DNA of 64,000 nt from Aquarana catesbeiana. Taxonomy: Eukaryota; Chordata; Amphibia; Anura; Ranidae. A program made the translations under genes and the position numbers. Location of the stretch: the NCBI RefSeq assembly GCF_042186555.1, contig NC_133329.1:71034726-71098725 (forward strand), read 5' to 3'. Positions 11,171 through 22,421 of the stretch are shown here, piece after piece. How positions within the stretch are numbered: the first letter of the stretch is position 1; each line of letters begins with the position of its first letter. Below the pieces are notes generated by a model, which had not been told where the DNA came from, did not search any database, and worked only from the letters and a program-made list of their open reading frames with translations.

Positions 11171-13056
11171 CCACTTCAACCCTGGACCATTATGCTGCCT
11201 AAGGACCAGAGGACTTTTTCCAATTTGGCACTGCGTCACTTTAACTGCTAATTGCGCGGTCATGCAATGCTGTACCCAAACGAAATTTGCGTCCTTTTCT
11301 TCCCACAAATAGAGCTTTCTTTTGATGGTATTTGATCACCTGCTGTTTTTATTTTTTGCGCTATAAACGGAAAAAGACCGAAAATTTTGAAAAAAAATGA
11401 TATTTTCTACTGTTTGTTATAAAAAAAATCCAATAAACTCAATTTTAGTCATACATTTAGGCCAAAATGTATTCGGCCACATGTCTTTGGTAAAAAAAAA
11501 TGTCAATAAGCGTATATTTATTGGTTTGCGCAAAAGTTATAGCGTCTACAAACTAGGGTACATTTTCTGGAATTTAAACAGCTTTTAGTTTATGACTGCC
11601 TATGTCATTTATTGAGGTGCTAAAATGGCAGGGCAGTACAAACCCCCCCCCAAATGACCCCATTTTGGAAAGTAGACACCCCAAGGAAATTGCTGAGATG
11701 CATGTTGAACCCATTGAATATTTATTTTTTTTGTCACAAGTGATTGAATAATGACAAAAAAAAAAATATATATTTACAAAAAGTTGTCACTAAATGATAT
11801 ATTGCTCACATAGGCCATGGGCATATGTGGAATTGCACATGTGTGGGACTTTTTGGGAGCCTAGCCGCGTACGGGACCCCGAAAACCAATAACCGCCTTC
11901 AGGATTTCTAAGGGCGTAAATTTTTGATTTCACTCCTCACTACCTATCACAGTTTTGAAGGCCATAAAATACCCAGATGGCACAAAACCCCCCCAAATGA
12001 CCCCATTTTGGAAAGTAGACACCCCAAGCTATTTGCTGAGAGGCATGTTGAGTCCATGGAATATTTTATATTTTGACACAAGTTGCGGGAAAGTGACAAT
12101 TTTTTTTTTTTTTTTTTTGCACAAAGTTGTTACTAAATGATATATTGCTCACACAGGCCATGGGCATATGTCGAATTGCACCCCAAAATACATTTAGCTG
12201 CTTCTCCTGAGTATGGGGATACCACATGTGTGGGACTTTTTGGGAGCCTAGCTGCGTACGGGCCCCGAAAACCAATCACCGCCTTCAGGATTTCTAAGGT
12301 TGTAAATTTTTTATTTCACTCCTTACTGCCTATCACAGTTTCGGAGGCCATGGAATGCCCAGGTGGCACAAAACCCCCCCAAATGACCCCATTTTGGAAA
12401 GTAGACACCCCAAGCTATTTGCTGAGAGGCATGGTGAGTATTTTGCAGCTCTCATTTGTTTTCGAAAATGAAGAAAGACAAGAAAAAACATTTTTTTTTC
12501 TTTTTTCAATTTTCAAAACTTTGTGACAAAAAGTGAGGTCTGCAAAATACTCACTATACCTTTCAGCAAATAGCTTGGGGTGTCTACTTTCCAAAACGGG
12601 GTCATTTTGGGGGGGGGGGTTTGTGCAACCTGGGCATTCCATGGCCTCCGAAACTGATAGGCAGTGAAGAGTGAAATCAAAAATTTACGCCCTTAGAAAG
12701 CCTGAAGGCGGTGCTTGGTTTTCGGGGTCCCGTACGTGGCTAGGCTCCCAAAAAGTCTCACACATGTGGTATTCCCGTACTCAAGCGAAGCAACAGAATG
12801 TATTTTGGGGTGTAATTTCACATATTCCCATGGCATGTTTGAGCAATATATCATTTAGTGACAACTTTGTGCAAAAAAAAAATTGTCTTTCCCCAACTTG
12901 TGTCACAATATAAAATATTCCATGGACTCGACATGACTCTCAGCAAATAGCTTGGGGTGTCTACTTTCCAAAATGGGGTCATTTGGGGGGGTTTTGAACT
13001 GTCCTGGCATTTTATGCACAACATTTAGAAGCTTATGTCACACATCACCCACTCTT
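11171..13056. repeat. TTAA-flanked repeat with head-to-head 350-bp units
   Basis: It begins CCACTTCAACCC after TTAA (11167-11170). Units marked by AAATGACCCCATTTTGG and AGTAGACACCCCAAG recur near 11652, 11993 and 12381. The same units then appear inverted from about 12540 to 13000, giving a large palindrome centred near 12490. A segment resembling TTTGATGGTATTTGATCACC and CACAAATAGAGC near 11305-11340 is shared, inverted, with the MITEs at 49121 and 59072. The right end is not resolved. No coding capacity. Confidence 0.7.
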
Positions 13057-13060
13057 CTAA

Positions 13061-14160
13061 CCACTTGAAGACAAAGCCCTTTCTGACACTCTTTGTTTAC
13101 ATGAAAAAATTATTTTTTTTTGCAAGAAAATTATTTTGAACCCCCAAACATTATATATTTTTTTTAAAGCAAATGCCCTACAGATTAAAATGGTGGGTGT
13201 TTCATTTTTTTTTTTTCACACAGTATTTGCGCAGTGATTTTTCAAAAGCATTTTTTGGGGAAAAAACACACTTTTTAAAATTTTAATGCACTAAAACACA
13301 CTATATTGCCGAAATGTTTGATGAAATAAAAAAAGATGATTATTGTTTTTTTGCTTTTTTATCTTATTTTTAAACTGTTCCTTTCATTTTTTATCATTTT
13401 TATTGTTATCTCAGAGAATGTAAATATCCCCTATGATAGCAAAAGGTAGTGACAGGTACTCTTTTTTGAAAAAATTGGGGTCTATTAGACCCTAGATCTC
13501 TCCTCTGCCCTCAAAGCATCTGACCACACCAAGATCGGTGTGATAAAATGCTTTCCCAATTTCCCAATGGCGCTGTTTACATCCGGCGAAATCTAAGTCA
13601 TAAAATGCTCGTAGCTTCCTGTTTCTTAGGCCATAGAGATGTTTGGAGCCACTCTGGTCTCTGATCAGCTCTATGATCAGCTGGCTGAATCACTGGCTGC
13701 ATTCTCAGGTTCCCTGTTGAGACAGGAGAGCCAGAGAAAAACACGGTAGGGGGTGGGGGGGGATTCCCTCCCACTGCTTGTAAAAGCAGTCTAGAGGCTA
13801 AGTAGCTGCTAGGATTGATTTTACATGAAAGCCGACCGCTGGCTGAAAAGAATGATACCAATATGATACCTAAACCTGCAGGCATCATTCTGGTATAACC
13901 ACTTAAAGTCGTGAATGGCGTACCTGAAGACAAAAAAATGGTTAACAATAAAACACAGTAAACGGTAAAGTATAAAAAATTGCATACCTGAAAAGCAAGC
14001 ATGATAAAACATAATAACAATAAAACATTGCAGAATAGAATACAGTAAAAAAGAGCAGAACAATAGAGAGAGAGAGAACAATAAAATGACAACTATTTTT
14101 TTTATTTTATATATATATTTTTTTTTTTTACACTTTTTTTTGTAACTAACTTTTATAACT
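13061..14160. other. piggyBac copy 2, 3' flank without gene
   Basis: AT-rich and noncoding, with long T and A runs. It joins at 14160 to the segment GTAACCGGTTCCAGG, which also begins copy 1 near base 7. I take it as the transposon's 3' noncoding part. Confidence 0.6.
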
Positions 14161-14257
14161 GTAACCGGTTCCAGGTTCGGGTCTCTCAAAATGCGATGGC
14201 ATCTTGGGAGACCCTGTGAAAGTGTGCCTAGTCTGTGCAATGCTGTACCCTACGCTA

Positions 14258-14420
14258 ATACTCAACTAGTGTATGGTAGCGTTCAAAACATTCACCAATG
14301 CAAAGACCAGGATTGTCAGGACAGGGAGGACAATAATAGCGGGTGTCACGCCTATATCCGCACTTGCTGCAGACACAACATCTTTTTTGGGGGGGTTCGT
14401 TGGGTAGGGGTACTCGGGAG
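14258..14420 (-). pseudogene. piggyBac transposase C-terminal Cys-rich remnant
   Basis: The minus frame ends CFERYHTLVEY, preceded by YYCPPCPDNPGLC and CCVCSKCGYRRD. This corresponds to the zinc-binding tail at 101-240 of copy 1. Immediately upstream (about 14460) the sequence jumps to the N-terminal coding region, so roughly 1.1 kb of coding sequence with the three catalytic Asp residues has been deleted. Confidence 0.8.
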
Positions 14421-14464
14421 GACATAAAGAAAATGCCTCTCATGCAGCCGACTGCATTTGGTTG

Positions 14465-14734
14465 GGGATGTGAATGGGGGGAAGTACGGGCGCTGCAGAA
14501 ATGGTGGGTTCCCAATTAGGATTGGCGAATGCAGCAGGAAGGGCATGATGGGCACGATGGGCCTGTTTGTCTTCTTCTTGGTGGCAGCGGGACACTACTT
14601 GTGCTTGCCACCTCACCAGCTTGAACTGCACTTATGGGACTCGCCACGTCACCAAGTGTTACTGCAGTGCTGGTTTGACTACGACCGTGGTGTGCTAGGC
14701 CGCTGGTGCTTGCCAGTCCACCAAACGCTACCAA
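14465..14734 (-). pseudogene. piggyBac transposase N-terminal remnant
   Basis: The minus frames resemble the low-complexity N-terminus of copy 1 (for example GDVASPISAVQAG and LASTSGL). The ATG-proximal acidic part is missing and a frameshift lies near 14580. Next to the C-terminal remnant it shows a simple internal deletion. Confidence 0.7.
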
Positions 14735-15415
14735 AAAAACTGTTAGCGATCGCAGGGATCAGGCCTGACTCTGCGAACACTGCAGTTATGTGTTTAGTGT
14801 TTTGTAAGTGACAGTGATCAATCGATACTGCACTTGGGTGGGCTGGGCTGGGCGGAGGGGCAAAACGCAGGTGCTAGCAGGTATCTGGGCTGATCCCACT
14901 AACACTGCGTTTTTGGGAACCCTAAACTGCTGGGGACGCTAGTATAGATCTGATTGGATCAGATATTAATCCGATCAGATACTATACCACTAAGGGAGGT
15001 GTACGGTGCGTGCGTGGGTGTTAGCGCTACTGGCGCTAACCTGACGCTGCCTGGGGCTGGTGCTTGCCAGTTCACCAAAATGCTACCAAAAAAACTGTTA
15101 ACGATCGCAGGGATCAGGCCTGACTCTGCGAACGCTGCAGTTATGCGTTTAGTGTTTTGTAAGTGACAGTGATAGATCGATACTGCACTTGGGTGGGCTG
15201 GGCTGGGCTGGGCGGAGGGGCAAAATGCAGGTGCTAGCAGGTATCTGGGCTGATCCCGCTAACGCTGCATTTTTGGGAACCCTAAACTGCTGGGGACGCT
15301 AGTATAGATATGATCGGATCAGATATTGATCCGTTCAGATACTATACCACTAAGGGAGGCGTATGCTGCGTGCGTGGGTGTTAGCGGTACTGGCGCTAAT
15401 CTGATGCTGCCTGGG
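14705..15415. repeat. Tandem duplication, two units of about 350 bp
   Basis: The block from CTACCAAAAAAACTGTTA to GACGCTGCCTGGGG occurs at about 14728-15055 and again at 15083-15415, with GCTGGTGCTTGCCAGT at the start of each unit. Copy 1 has the block once (2147-2475). Confidence 0.78.
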
Positions 15416-15895
15416 GCGACGCATATCACCGGCGGGTGCCCTAACACTATAAAGAATAAACGAACTAACCAGCGTCACCCGTAACCAGTGTTGCCAACCG
15501 CCCGTAGATTTACGGGCAGCCCGTAAAAACAACCCGTTTTTCGGGGCGCCCGTGAATGCCCGTTACGGGCACCGGTGCCCGTAAAAATGATGGCCGCGAG
15601 CCGGCCACGCAACTGCGCATGCGCCGTTCCGAAGCCGGCCGGGTTTGGGAAAGCTTGTCCGCACTCGGCCGGGCGGCGCATGCGCAGTAATGTAATAACG
15701 CCGCTCGGCGCCATTTTTAAAACGATCGAGCGCGGCGGCAAGCTGACAGCTGAGCCTGAGCTGAGCCAGGCGACTCTGTCCTGTCATGCAGTGCATGACT
15801 TGGCTGGCTGCACACACAGGCGGAGGTACGGAGAGTGAAGCTGTGGGGGGATGGGATTGAGATCTAAAGGAGGACATTACTGGGACTGGAGCCGG

Positions 15896-16159
15896 GAGAA
15901 GTAATATGACGGTGAATAGAGCACATCAGTCTCTGTCCCTGGGCCCTGGCTGCATGGCATATGCAGGGGACAGAGACTGATGTGCTCTATTCACCATCAT
16001 ATTACTTCTCCAGTCCACATCAGATTCATCAGTGTGCTGTGTCCTCCTCCTGTACCCCTTTCACCTCTCCACAGGTCAGGGCAGAGGTGAAAGGGGTACA
16101 GGAGGAGGACACAGCACACTGATGAATCTGATGTGGACTGGAGAAGTAATATGATGGTG
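15896..16159. repeat. Two consecutive palindromes sharing one arm
   Basis: Palindrome 1 pairs 15896-15939 with 15966-16010 (one or two mismatches). Palindrome 2 pairs about 15992-16068 with 16083-16159, essentially perfectly. The segment GAGAAGTAATATGA/TGGTG occurs three times in alternating orientation. Confidence 0.85.
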
Positions 16160-16189
16160 GACAGGGGAGGAGGCTGCTGTGAGGATGTA

Positions 16190-16990
16190 TCATGTCCGCA
16201 GTCTTTGTCCACCTCCTGTATCATGTCCGCAACCTCTGTCCACCTCTTGTAGTATGTCCGCAACCTCTGTCCAGCTCTTGTAGTATGTCCGCAACCTCTG
16301 TCCACCTCCTGTATCATGTCCACGACCTCTGTCCACCTCTTTTAGTATGTCCGCAGCCTCTGTCCACCTCCTGTAGTATGTCTGCAACCTCTGTCCACCT
16401 CTTGTAGTATGTCCGCAGCCTCTGTCCACCTCCTGTAGTATGTCCGCAACCTCTGTCCACCTCCTGTAGTATGTCCGCAGCCTCTGTCCACCTCTTGTAG
16501 TATGTCCGCAGCCTCTGTCCACCTCTTGTAGTATGTCCGCAGCCTCTGTCCACCTCCTGTAGTATGTCCGCAGCCTCTGTCCACCTCTTGTAGTATGTCC
16601 GCAGCCTCTGTCCACCTCTTGTAGTATGTCCGCAGCCTCTGTCCACCTCTTGTAGTATGTCCGCAGCCTCTGTCCACCTCCTGTAGTATGTCCGCAGCCT
16701 CTGTCCACCTCCTGTAGTATGTCCGCAGCCTCTGTCCACCTCTTGTAGTATGTCCGCAGCCTCTGTCCACCTCTTGTAGTATGTCCGCAGCCTCTGTCCA
16801 CCTCCTGTAGTATGTCGGCAGCCTCTGTCCACCTCCTGTAGTATGTCCGCAGCCTCTGTCCACCTCTTGTAGTATGTCCGCAGCCTCTGTCCACCTCTTG
16901 TAGTATGTCCGCAGCCTCTGTCCACCTCCTGTAGCATGTCCGCAGCCTCTATCCTTCTCCTGTAGTATGTCCGCAGTCTCTGACCATCTC
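16190..16990. repeat. 31-bp minisatellite, about 26 units
   Basis: Unit GTATGTCCGCAGCCTCTGTC plus CACCTCYTGTA repeats head to tail with few changes. Because 31 is not divisible by 3 and the unit lacks stops on the minus strand, all three minus frames are open for over 200 codons. This explains the long open frames here; it is not a gene. Units abut without spacers, so it is not a CRISPR array. Confidence 0.95.
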
Positions 16991-17435
16991 TTGTCTCTTA
17001 TCATGTCTGCAGTCTTTGAGGGGATCCTAGAAAGGATTCAAGAGTGGAAGCGCTGCCAGGATGGGGGTTACGGGAAGAGACAGACACGTGTGGATTGTGG
17101 AGAGGAGACTATAGAATAGCCACCAAGCTGGAGCCATCTGACTGAGCCCTGCTGGGTGCACCTGAGAGGAGGTCAGTGACAGTGCCGCCAGGCCAGTCTG
17201 GGGGGGGGTCACTGATGTAAGGCGGGAGTGAATACAATAATGTAAGGGGGCACTGATATAAAGGTTCCCCCCTATATTAGTAATCCCCCCTTACCTTAGT
17301 GTATTCACGCTGCGGAAGGTGGTCTCTTGTCACCATCCTGCAGACTCTGATGTAAGGGAGAACTCTCTGCTGGCCGGATTATAGTAACCTGACCTTCGTG
17401 TAAATTGAGAAATATGTTTTTTGACTTTTGTTTAA

Positions 17436-17914
17436 AGCGGGGGTTCACCCACACCGCCAAAAAAATAAAATATTAAAAGCCAGCAGCTACAAATACTGCA
17501 GCTGCTGACTTTTAATACATTGCCACTTACCTGTCCCGGGGTCCAGCGATGTCAGCAGGGGACGCCGAGAACCCGCTCGGTTCTCGGCAGCTGCCGCCGC
17601 CATCCTAGGTGAGGGAGACAGGAAGTGAAGCGTTGCGGCTTCACTTCCCGGTTCCCTACTGCGCATGCGCGAGTCGCGCTGCGCGTCCCTAGTGGTCCCC
17701 GCTCTCTGCTGGGAGCTGTGTGTTCCCAGCAGACAGCGCGGTCGGGACAGGAAGAAGCATAGACTCCCATGGGAGTCTATGCCGGAAGTAGGTGCAAATA
17801 CCTGTCTTTTGACAGGTATCTGCACCCCCCTCCCCCCTGAAAGGTGCCAAATGTGAAACAGGAGGGGGGGGGGTTCCTAAAAGCGGAAGTTCCATTTTTG
17901 TGTGGAACTCCGCT
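17436..17914. mobile_element. TTAA-flanked MITE inside the hAT element
   Basis: Ends AGCGGGGGTTCACCC and GTGTGGAACTCCGCT are imperfect inverted repeats, flanked by TTAA at 17432-17435 and 17915-17918. piggyBac and Kolobok both use TTAA, so the superfamily is open. No coding capacity. Confidence 0.75.
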
Positions 17915-18183
17915 TTAACTTAAACACATTGCTAATAGCACTAGCTATGTGTTTATAGTTCAAATATTAATATTTACAATGTTTAGCACTAAAAACAGTA
18001 ATTTTAGGTACTTTTTTTGCAGTGTCAGTAAAAAAATGTGGATCTGCCAGTAAATTGCATGGGTTTTTTTTGCCAGCAAAAAATTGGCACCGTTTGTAAA
18101 TTTTGACGTTCTGCCAGTAAATTTCACTTCGGGGGGTTGGCAACACTGCCCGTAACAGTTATACGGTGATCAGTGGTGAAAGG

Positions 18184-19095
18184 TAGGGTTGTCCCGATAC
18201 CGATACTAGTATCGGTATCGGCACCGATACCGAGCATTTGCCCAAGTACTTGTACTCGGGCAAATGCGCCCGATGCTTCCCCCGATACCTAGAGGACAGC
18301 TGTGATCGGCGCATGGGGGAGTTACAAGATTCTCCCCCAGCGGCTTTCACCAGCTTTAGTGACATACAGCGGTGATCGCTCACAGCTGACTGTCACTGCA
18401 TCCTCCACCGTGCCCCCTCCGTTCCTCTGTGCCTCTCCGCTGTCCCCTGCATTCCTCTCTCCTTATCTGTCCCCCTCCGTTCCTCTCTCCTTATCTGTCC
18501 CCTCCGTTCTCCCCCTCCGTTCCTCTCTCCTTATCTGTCCCCTACGTTCTCCCCCTCAGTTCCTCCGTCCTCCTCCTCCTTCCTTTGTGTATGGATAGAG
18601 TCAGCTGACTGTCCATTCACATAACTGAAACATTGTAATCTCCTGTGATTACGATGTGTCAGTTTATGAATGGAGAGGAGCCGCTGTCTTCTCTCCATTC
18701 ATTCTTAGTGCAGCTGAGGCTGCAGAGAAAGGGACTGGAGAATCTCTATCCTCTGTCTCTTTCTTTGTCTCAAGGGGGAGATATCAGAGGTCTGTTAAGA
18801 CCCCTGATATCTCACCAAAGCCCCCAAAAGGGCTGATTAAAGAAAAAAAAAAACAATAAAGAATAAAAAAATATTATTGTAAAAAATAAAAATTGTAAAA
18901 AAAAGAAAAAAAAAACAAAACACACACACATACAACGTTCACCCCCCCCCCCCCCCCCCAAAAAAATAGCAAAAAAAAAAAAAAACTGTCACGTGACATT
19001 AAAAAAAAAGTATCGGTAATCGCTATCGGCGAGTACTTGAAAAAAGTATCGGTACTTGTACTCGGTCCTAAAAAAGTGGTATCGGGACAACCCTA
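18184..19095. mobile_element. Second hAT MITE, 912 bp
   Basis: Inverted ends TAGGGTTGTCCCGATACC and GGTATCGGGACAACCCTA are flanked by a perfect 8-bp duplication GTGAAAGG at 18176-18183 and 19096-19103. The interior contains CT-rich repeats (18415-18570) and poly-A/C tracts near 18840-18985. Noncoding. It lies 27 bp from the first hAT element's target duplication. Confidence 0.92.
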
Positions 19096-19850
19096 GTGAA
19101 AGGGTTAACTAGGGGGCAATCAAGGGGTTAAAACATTTATTAGATAGTATATGGGGGTCCCTGTCGCTATAAAACGCTGACGGCGAACCTAAATATTTAC
19201 GTCCCTAACTAGCGTCACCAGTGACACTAATACAGCGATCAGAAAAATGATCGCTTAGTGACACTGGTGACGGGGGGTGATCAAGGGGTTAAAACTTTAT
19301 TAGGGGGGGTTAGGGGGGTACCCTAGACCTAAAGGGGCCTAACACTCACTGCCCTAACACACTAACTGTCACAAACTGACACTATGCAGTAATCAAAAAA
19401 AAAAAAAAAACTGCTTGATGTCAGTGTGACAGGGGGGGGGTGATCGGGGGGGATCGGGGGGAAAAGGGGGGTGTAATGTGTGCCTGGCATGTTCTACTGT
19501 GTGTGTGTGTGTTTGGTGCACTAACATTTTAGTCTTCTCTCCTCGGCGCCGGAACGGAAACTGCCGAGCCGAGGAGAGGTGACATCACATCCCCTGCCTC
19601 TGTGTACTACACAGAGGCAGGGGAAGATTCTTATTGGCTGGGAGTGATCGCGAGGGGGGGGAGCCACGATCGGATGGCCTCCCCCTCATCTCTGATTGCT
19701 GCCAGACCAAAGGCGACCGCCGCTGGCACCGGGGGGAGTCCAATCGGACCCCCCACCCGCGGGCAGGCAAGGACGTATATGTATGTCCTTTTGCCTGCCC
19801 GTGCCGCTCTGTGGACAAATATAGTCGTGCGGCGGTCGTCAAGTGGTTAA

Positions 19851-20860
19851 GGTCTGAAACAGCGCAGTGCATTAATCTTAGTAAATGCCCCCCAGTGTCT
19901 TGTTCTGTGATCGCGCTATACCTCTGGGGGGGGTAAGGGTATCTGGTAAGTGTAAATCTATTACCTTCACGGATAATATCACCAGCACCAAAGTCACTGG
20001 AAAAAGATTTGAGAAATTGTCAGGACCAAACACTGGACACTGTTTGAAGCACTAATCACTTTATGCTATTTTTTTAAATAATGGACTAATTTATTGTCAT
20101 CAATTGGTTTTTAATTCCATTTTTATTCCATCTCAATTTCATTCATTATATCACTTGGCACGTTATATTTTTGCTTTTTGTTTGCATGGTAATAATTTTA
20201 TCACAGAGGGTCAAACGCATTTTTTGATTCTTTATATTTTATTTACATTTTATATTTTTTTTTATTATTTTATTATATTTTATTTTTTACACACCCTATA
20301 TTTTTTACCACAGAGGATCAAATACATTTTTACCACAGAGGGTTAAACACATTTTGTGTTCGGAATCTAGTTTATTCTTAAAATCACATAAGGCACTACA
20401 TTTCCAGAAACTTTTTGATCATTCAAATTATATTTATCACCTTATTTTATTGTTCACACACTCTCAGTAATCATTACACTCCAAGAGGGTATAGCATATT
20501 CCATCACAGTATCAGAGTGGAGTGGTTATTTTTCTTTCCAGGGAAGGCCATTAGTTCATCTATTCAGTTTCTAGTATACCTATACCTGTTTTTGTAGGGT
20601 TCCCCCCCCCCCCCCCCCCCATTTTTTTGGTTGACGTTCAGGATCCAAAGTTTATATGTTTTTGTTTTTTTTAATGATTTTTTATGGTTTTCAGCTAGAG
20701 GAATAACGCCATATCTACACCATTGTACTCATATCATGCTCCACCTAGGTGGTAGTATTATGTAGAGGCTGCCATTCTATTTTTCCTTTAGTCTTTTTTT
20801 CTCTCATACATAGAGCATCAGATTTTGTTCTCATTTACAGAGCATCAGTTATTTCCCTTT
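19851..20860. other. No gene; AT-rich DNA with a poly-C run
   Basis: Strongly T-rich. A motif like ACCACAGAGGRTYAAAYRCATTTT recurs near 20200, 20308 and 20332. A run of about 20 C lies near 20599-20620. No convincing coding or RNA signal. Confidence 0.6.
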
Positions 20861-20884
20861 CTTTTAATACAGTCTCCTGTATCA

Positions 20885-21910
20885 TATATGCCATAGCACA
20901 GTGTCACACACATTTTTCTTTGCAACATAATCAGAAGGATCACTGACTTGATGATCAGAACTTTCCTGTTGCAGGACAATTCACGCATCCGCCACAGGAA
21001 AATTTTCCTCCACACGCTCAGTCACGTTCTGAAAACTGCGACTCCCCCTCAACTCCCTGTCAAAACACACATCCAGCACCTCTATCCTCTTAACCTTCTG
21101 ACTCCGTCCCTCATTCACCTCCACCTCACGGGCCCACACTACACACCTGACACTTACTCCAATTCACACTCATCCCAGACACACTGCAGAACAGACTTAC
21201 CTGCAATCTTCCACGCCGCACATCAGACATTCCACCAGCCACCAACACAACATCATCCATGTACCCCAACACTTTTACACTCCTTTCACCACTGCCAGGC
21301 ACAAACACACCCTTGAATGCCTTGTCTTTCTTCACTGCACTCAGTAATGACTCCATTATGCAGATGAACATCAAAGTCGACAGGGGCACCCCTGCCTAAC
21401 ACCAGACATCACAGAGATACTCCCCCCTAGGGTACCGTTGACCAAAACCTGACTTGAGACACCTTTGTATAGTCCTCTGATAACTTTTATTAGCTGATCC
21501 GGAAACCCTAGGACCTCCAGAATCTGAAACAGAAACTAATGGGAGACTTTGTCATAGGCCTTTTCAAGGTTAATCAACTCTAGAAGGCTCGGCAAGTTGT
21601 TAGATTGTGCGTAGTATACGACATCCCTCAGCAACGATAGATTGTAGGCAATCCGCCGACCAGGAACCGCACACACCTGCTGCTCCCCAATCACTTCGCC
21701 AACCACAAGCTTGACTCGATCAGCAATCAACCTTGCCACAATCTTGTAGTCAACCTTCAACAGTGTAATTGACCGCCAATTCCGAATGTCTCTCTTGTCG
21801 CCCTTTTTATAGATGAGGGTAATCACCCCCTCCCTTAAGGACTTTGGCATCTCCCCCACTTCAAATACCAGCCTCATCAACTCACACACCTCTTCTTCAT
21901 CACCTCCCAT
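20885..21910 (-). pseudogene. LINE ORF2 reverse transcriptase domain
   Basis: Three minus-strand pieces line up with a LINE reverse transcriptase, which copies element RNA at the nicked target. The first (21910-21536) has the fingers region (GVITLIYKKGDKRDIRNWR) and the motif A block INLEKAYDKV, where the usual catalytic Asp looks like Asn. The second (21389-21126) has the palm box GYMDDVVL. Downstream, about 21010-20885 reads WRMRELSC...VLIIKSVILLIML, like the thumb region of Tx1/L1 enzymes. At least two frameshifts separate the pieces, and the C-terminal part is missing. Confidence 0.82.
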
Positions 21911-21953
21911 GCTTTACAAAAGAACTCCACAGTCAACCCATCCTTCCCAGGCG

Positions 21954-22421
21954 TCAGATTTGCTTCTTCCTTCTCATCACCCAAGCTTTCTCTATCTCCC
22001 CCGGAAGCTTTCCAATCTCCTCTTCTAACTCCCAGCCCCCCCGCCTTAATTTAAACAGGAGTCTCAACCTATGATGGAGAGCCCTCCCTTCTTGTTTCTC
22101 TTTACTTGCCTTCTTCACACCTGCTTGAAGAAAGAAGAGCTTGATTCTCTCCTTCAGCCAGTCCCACCACTTGAAAAATGATTCAAAATCCCCCTTCCTT
22201 CCCAACCACACTTTGTATTGCAGAGCAAACTTATCAAAAATCCCTTGGTCTTCCAATAGCAGATTACTTAAATTCCAGATTCCTCTCACAGTCTTGACAT
22301 CTTGATCAAAAATAAACTTTGCTACCAAAACCTGGTGGTCGGAGAAAGACACCTCCCGTTGCTTCCACTCTCCGACCTTCAGTGCCCTGGAACCTAAAAT
22401 AAAGTCAATTGGGGATTTCAC
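21954..22421 (-). pseudogene. LINE ORF2 linker between endonuclease and RT
   Basis: A 155-codon minus frame. It begins SPIDFILGSRAL and contains SFSDHQVLVAKF, where S-D-H is the C-terminal catalytic motif of APE-type endonucleases. It continues into a charged helical stretch (WDWLKERIKLFFLQAGVK...EKQEGRALHHRL) like the region before the RT in L1-type ORF2. It joins 22418-22654 upstream after a small frame change. Confidence 0.75.

Larger units (their letters stand above)
15486..18148. mobile_element. Non-autonomous hAT element, 2663 bp
   Basis: Terminal inverted repeats CAGTGTTGCCAACC and GGTTGGCAACACTG are flanked by a perfect 8-bp duplication, CCCGTAAC, at 15478-15485 and 18149-18156. Both features are hallmarks of hAT transposons. 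The interior has no transposase; it holds paired palindromes, a 31-bp minisatellite and a nested TTAA MITE. It interrupts piggyBac copy 2. Confidence 0.92.
13061..19846 (-). mobile_element. piggyBac DNA transposon, copy 2, internally deleted and carrying two hAT insertions
   Basis: Termini read inward are CCACTTGAAGAC (left) and CCACTTGACGAC (right), flanked by CTAA (13057-13060, one change from TTAA) and TTAA (19847-19850). Transposase remnants at 14258-14734 lack the catalytic core. The 5' noncoding part is interrupted at 15486-18148 and 18184-19095 by hAT elements. Without the insertions it would be about 3.2 kb. It is non-autonomous. Confidence 0.82.

Noticed and set aside
13598..14240. 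Hydrophobic minus frames resembling membrane proteins
   Set aside because: They are T/A-rich noncoding piggyBac flank; the hydrophobicity comes from base composition.
16190..17004. Three minus-strand frames of 207-234 codons
   Set aside because: They are reading frames of the 31-bp minisatellite and encode the same cyclic repeat; no domain or start context.
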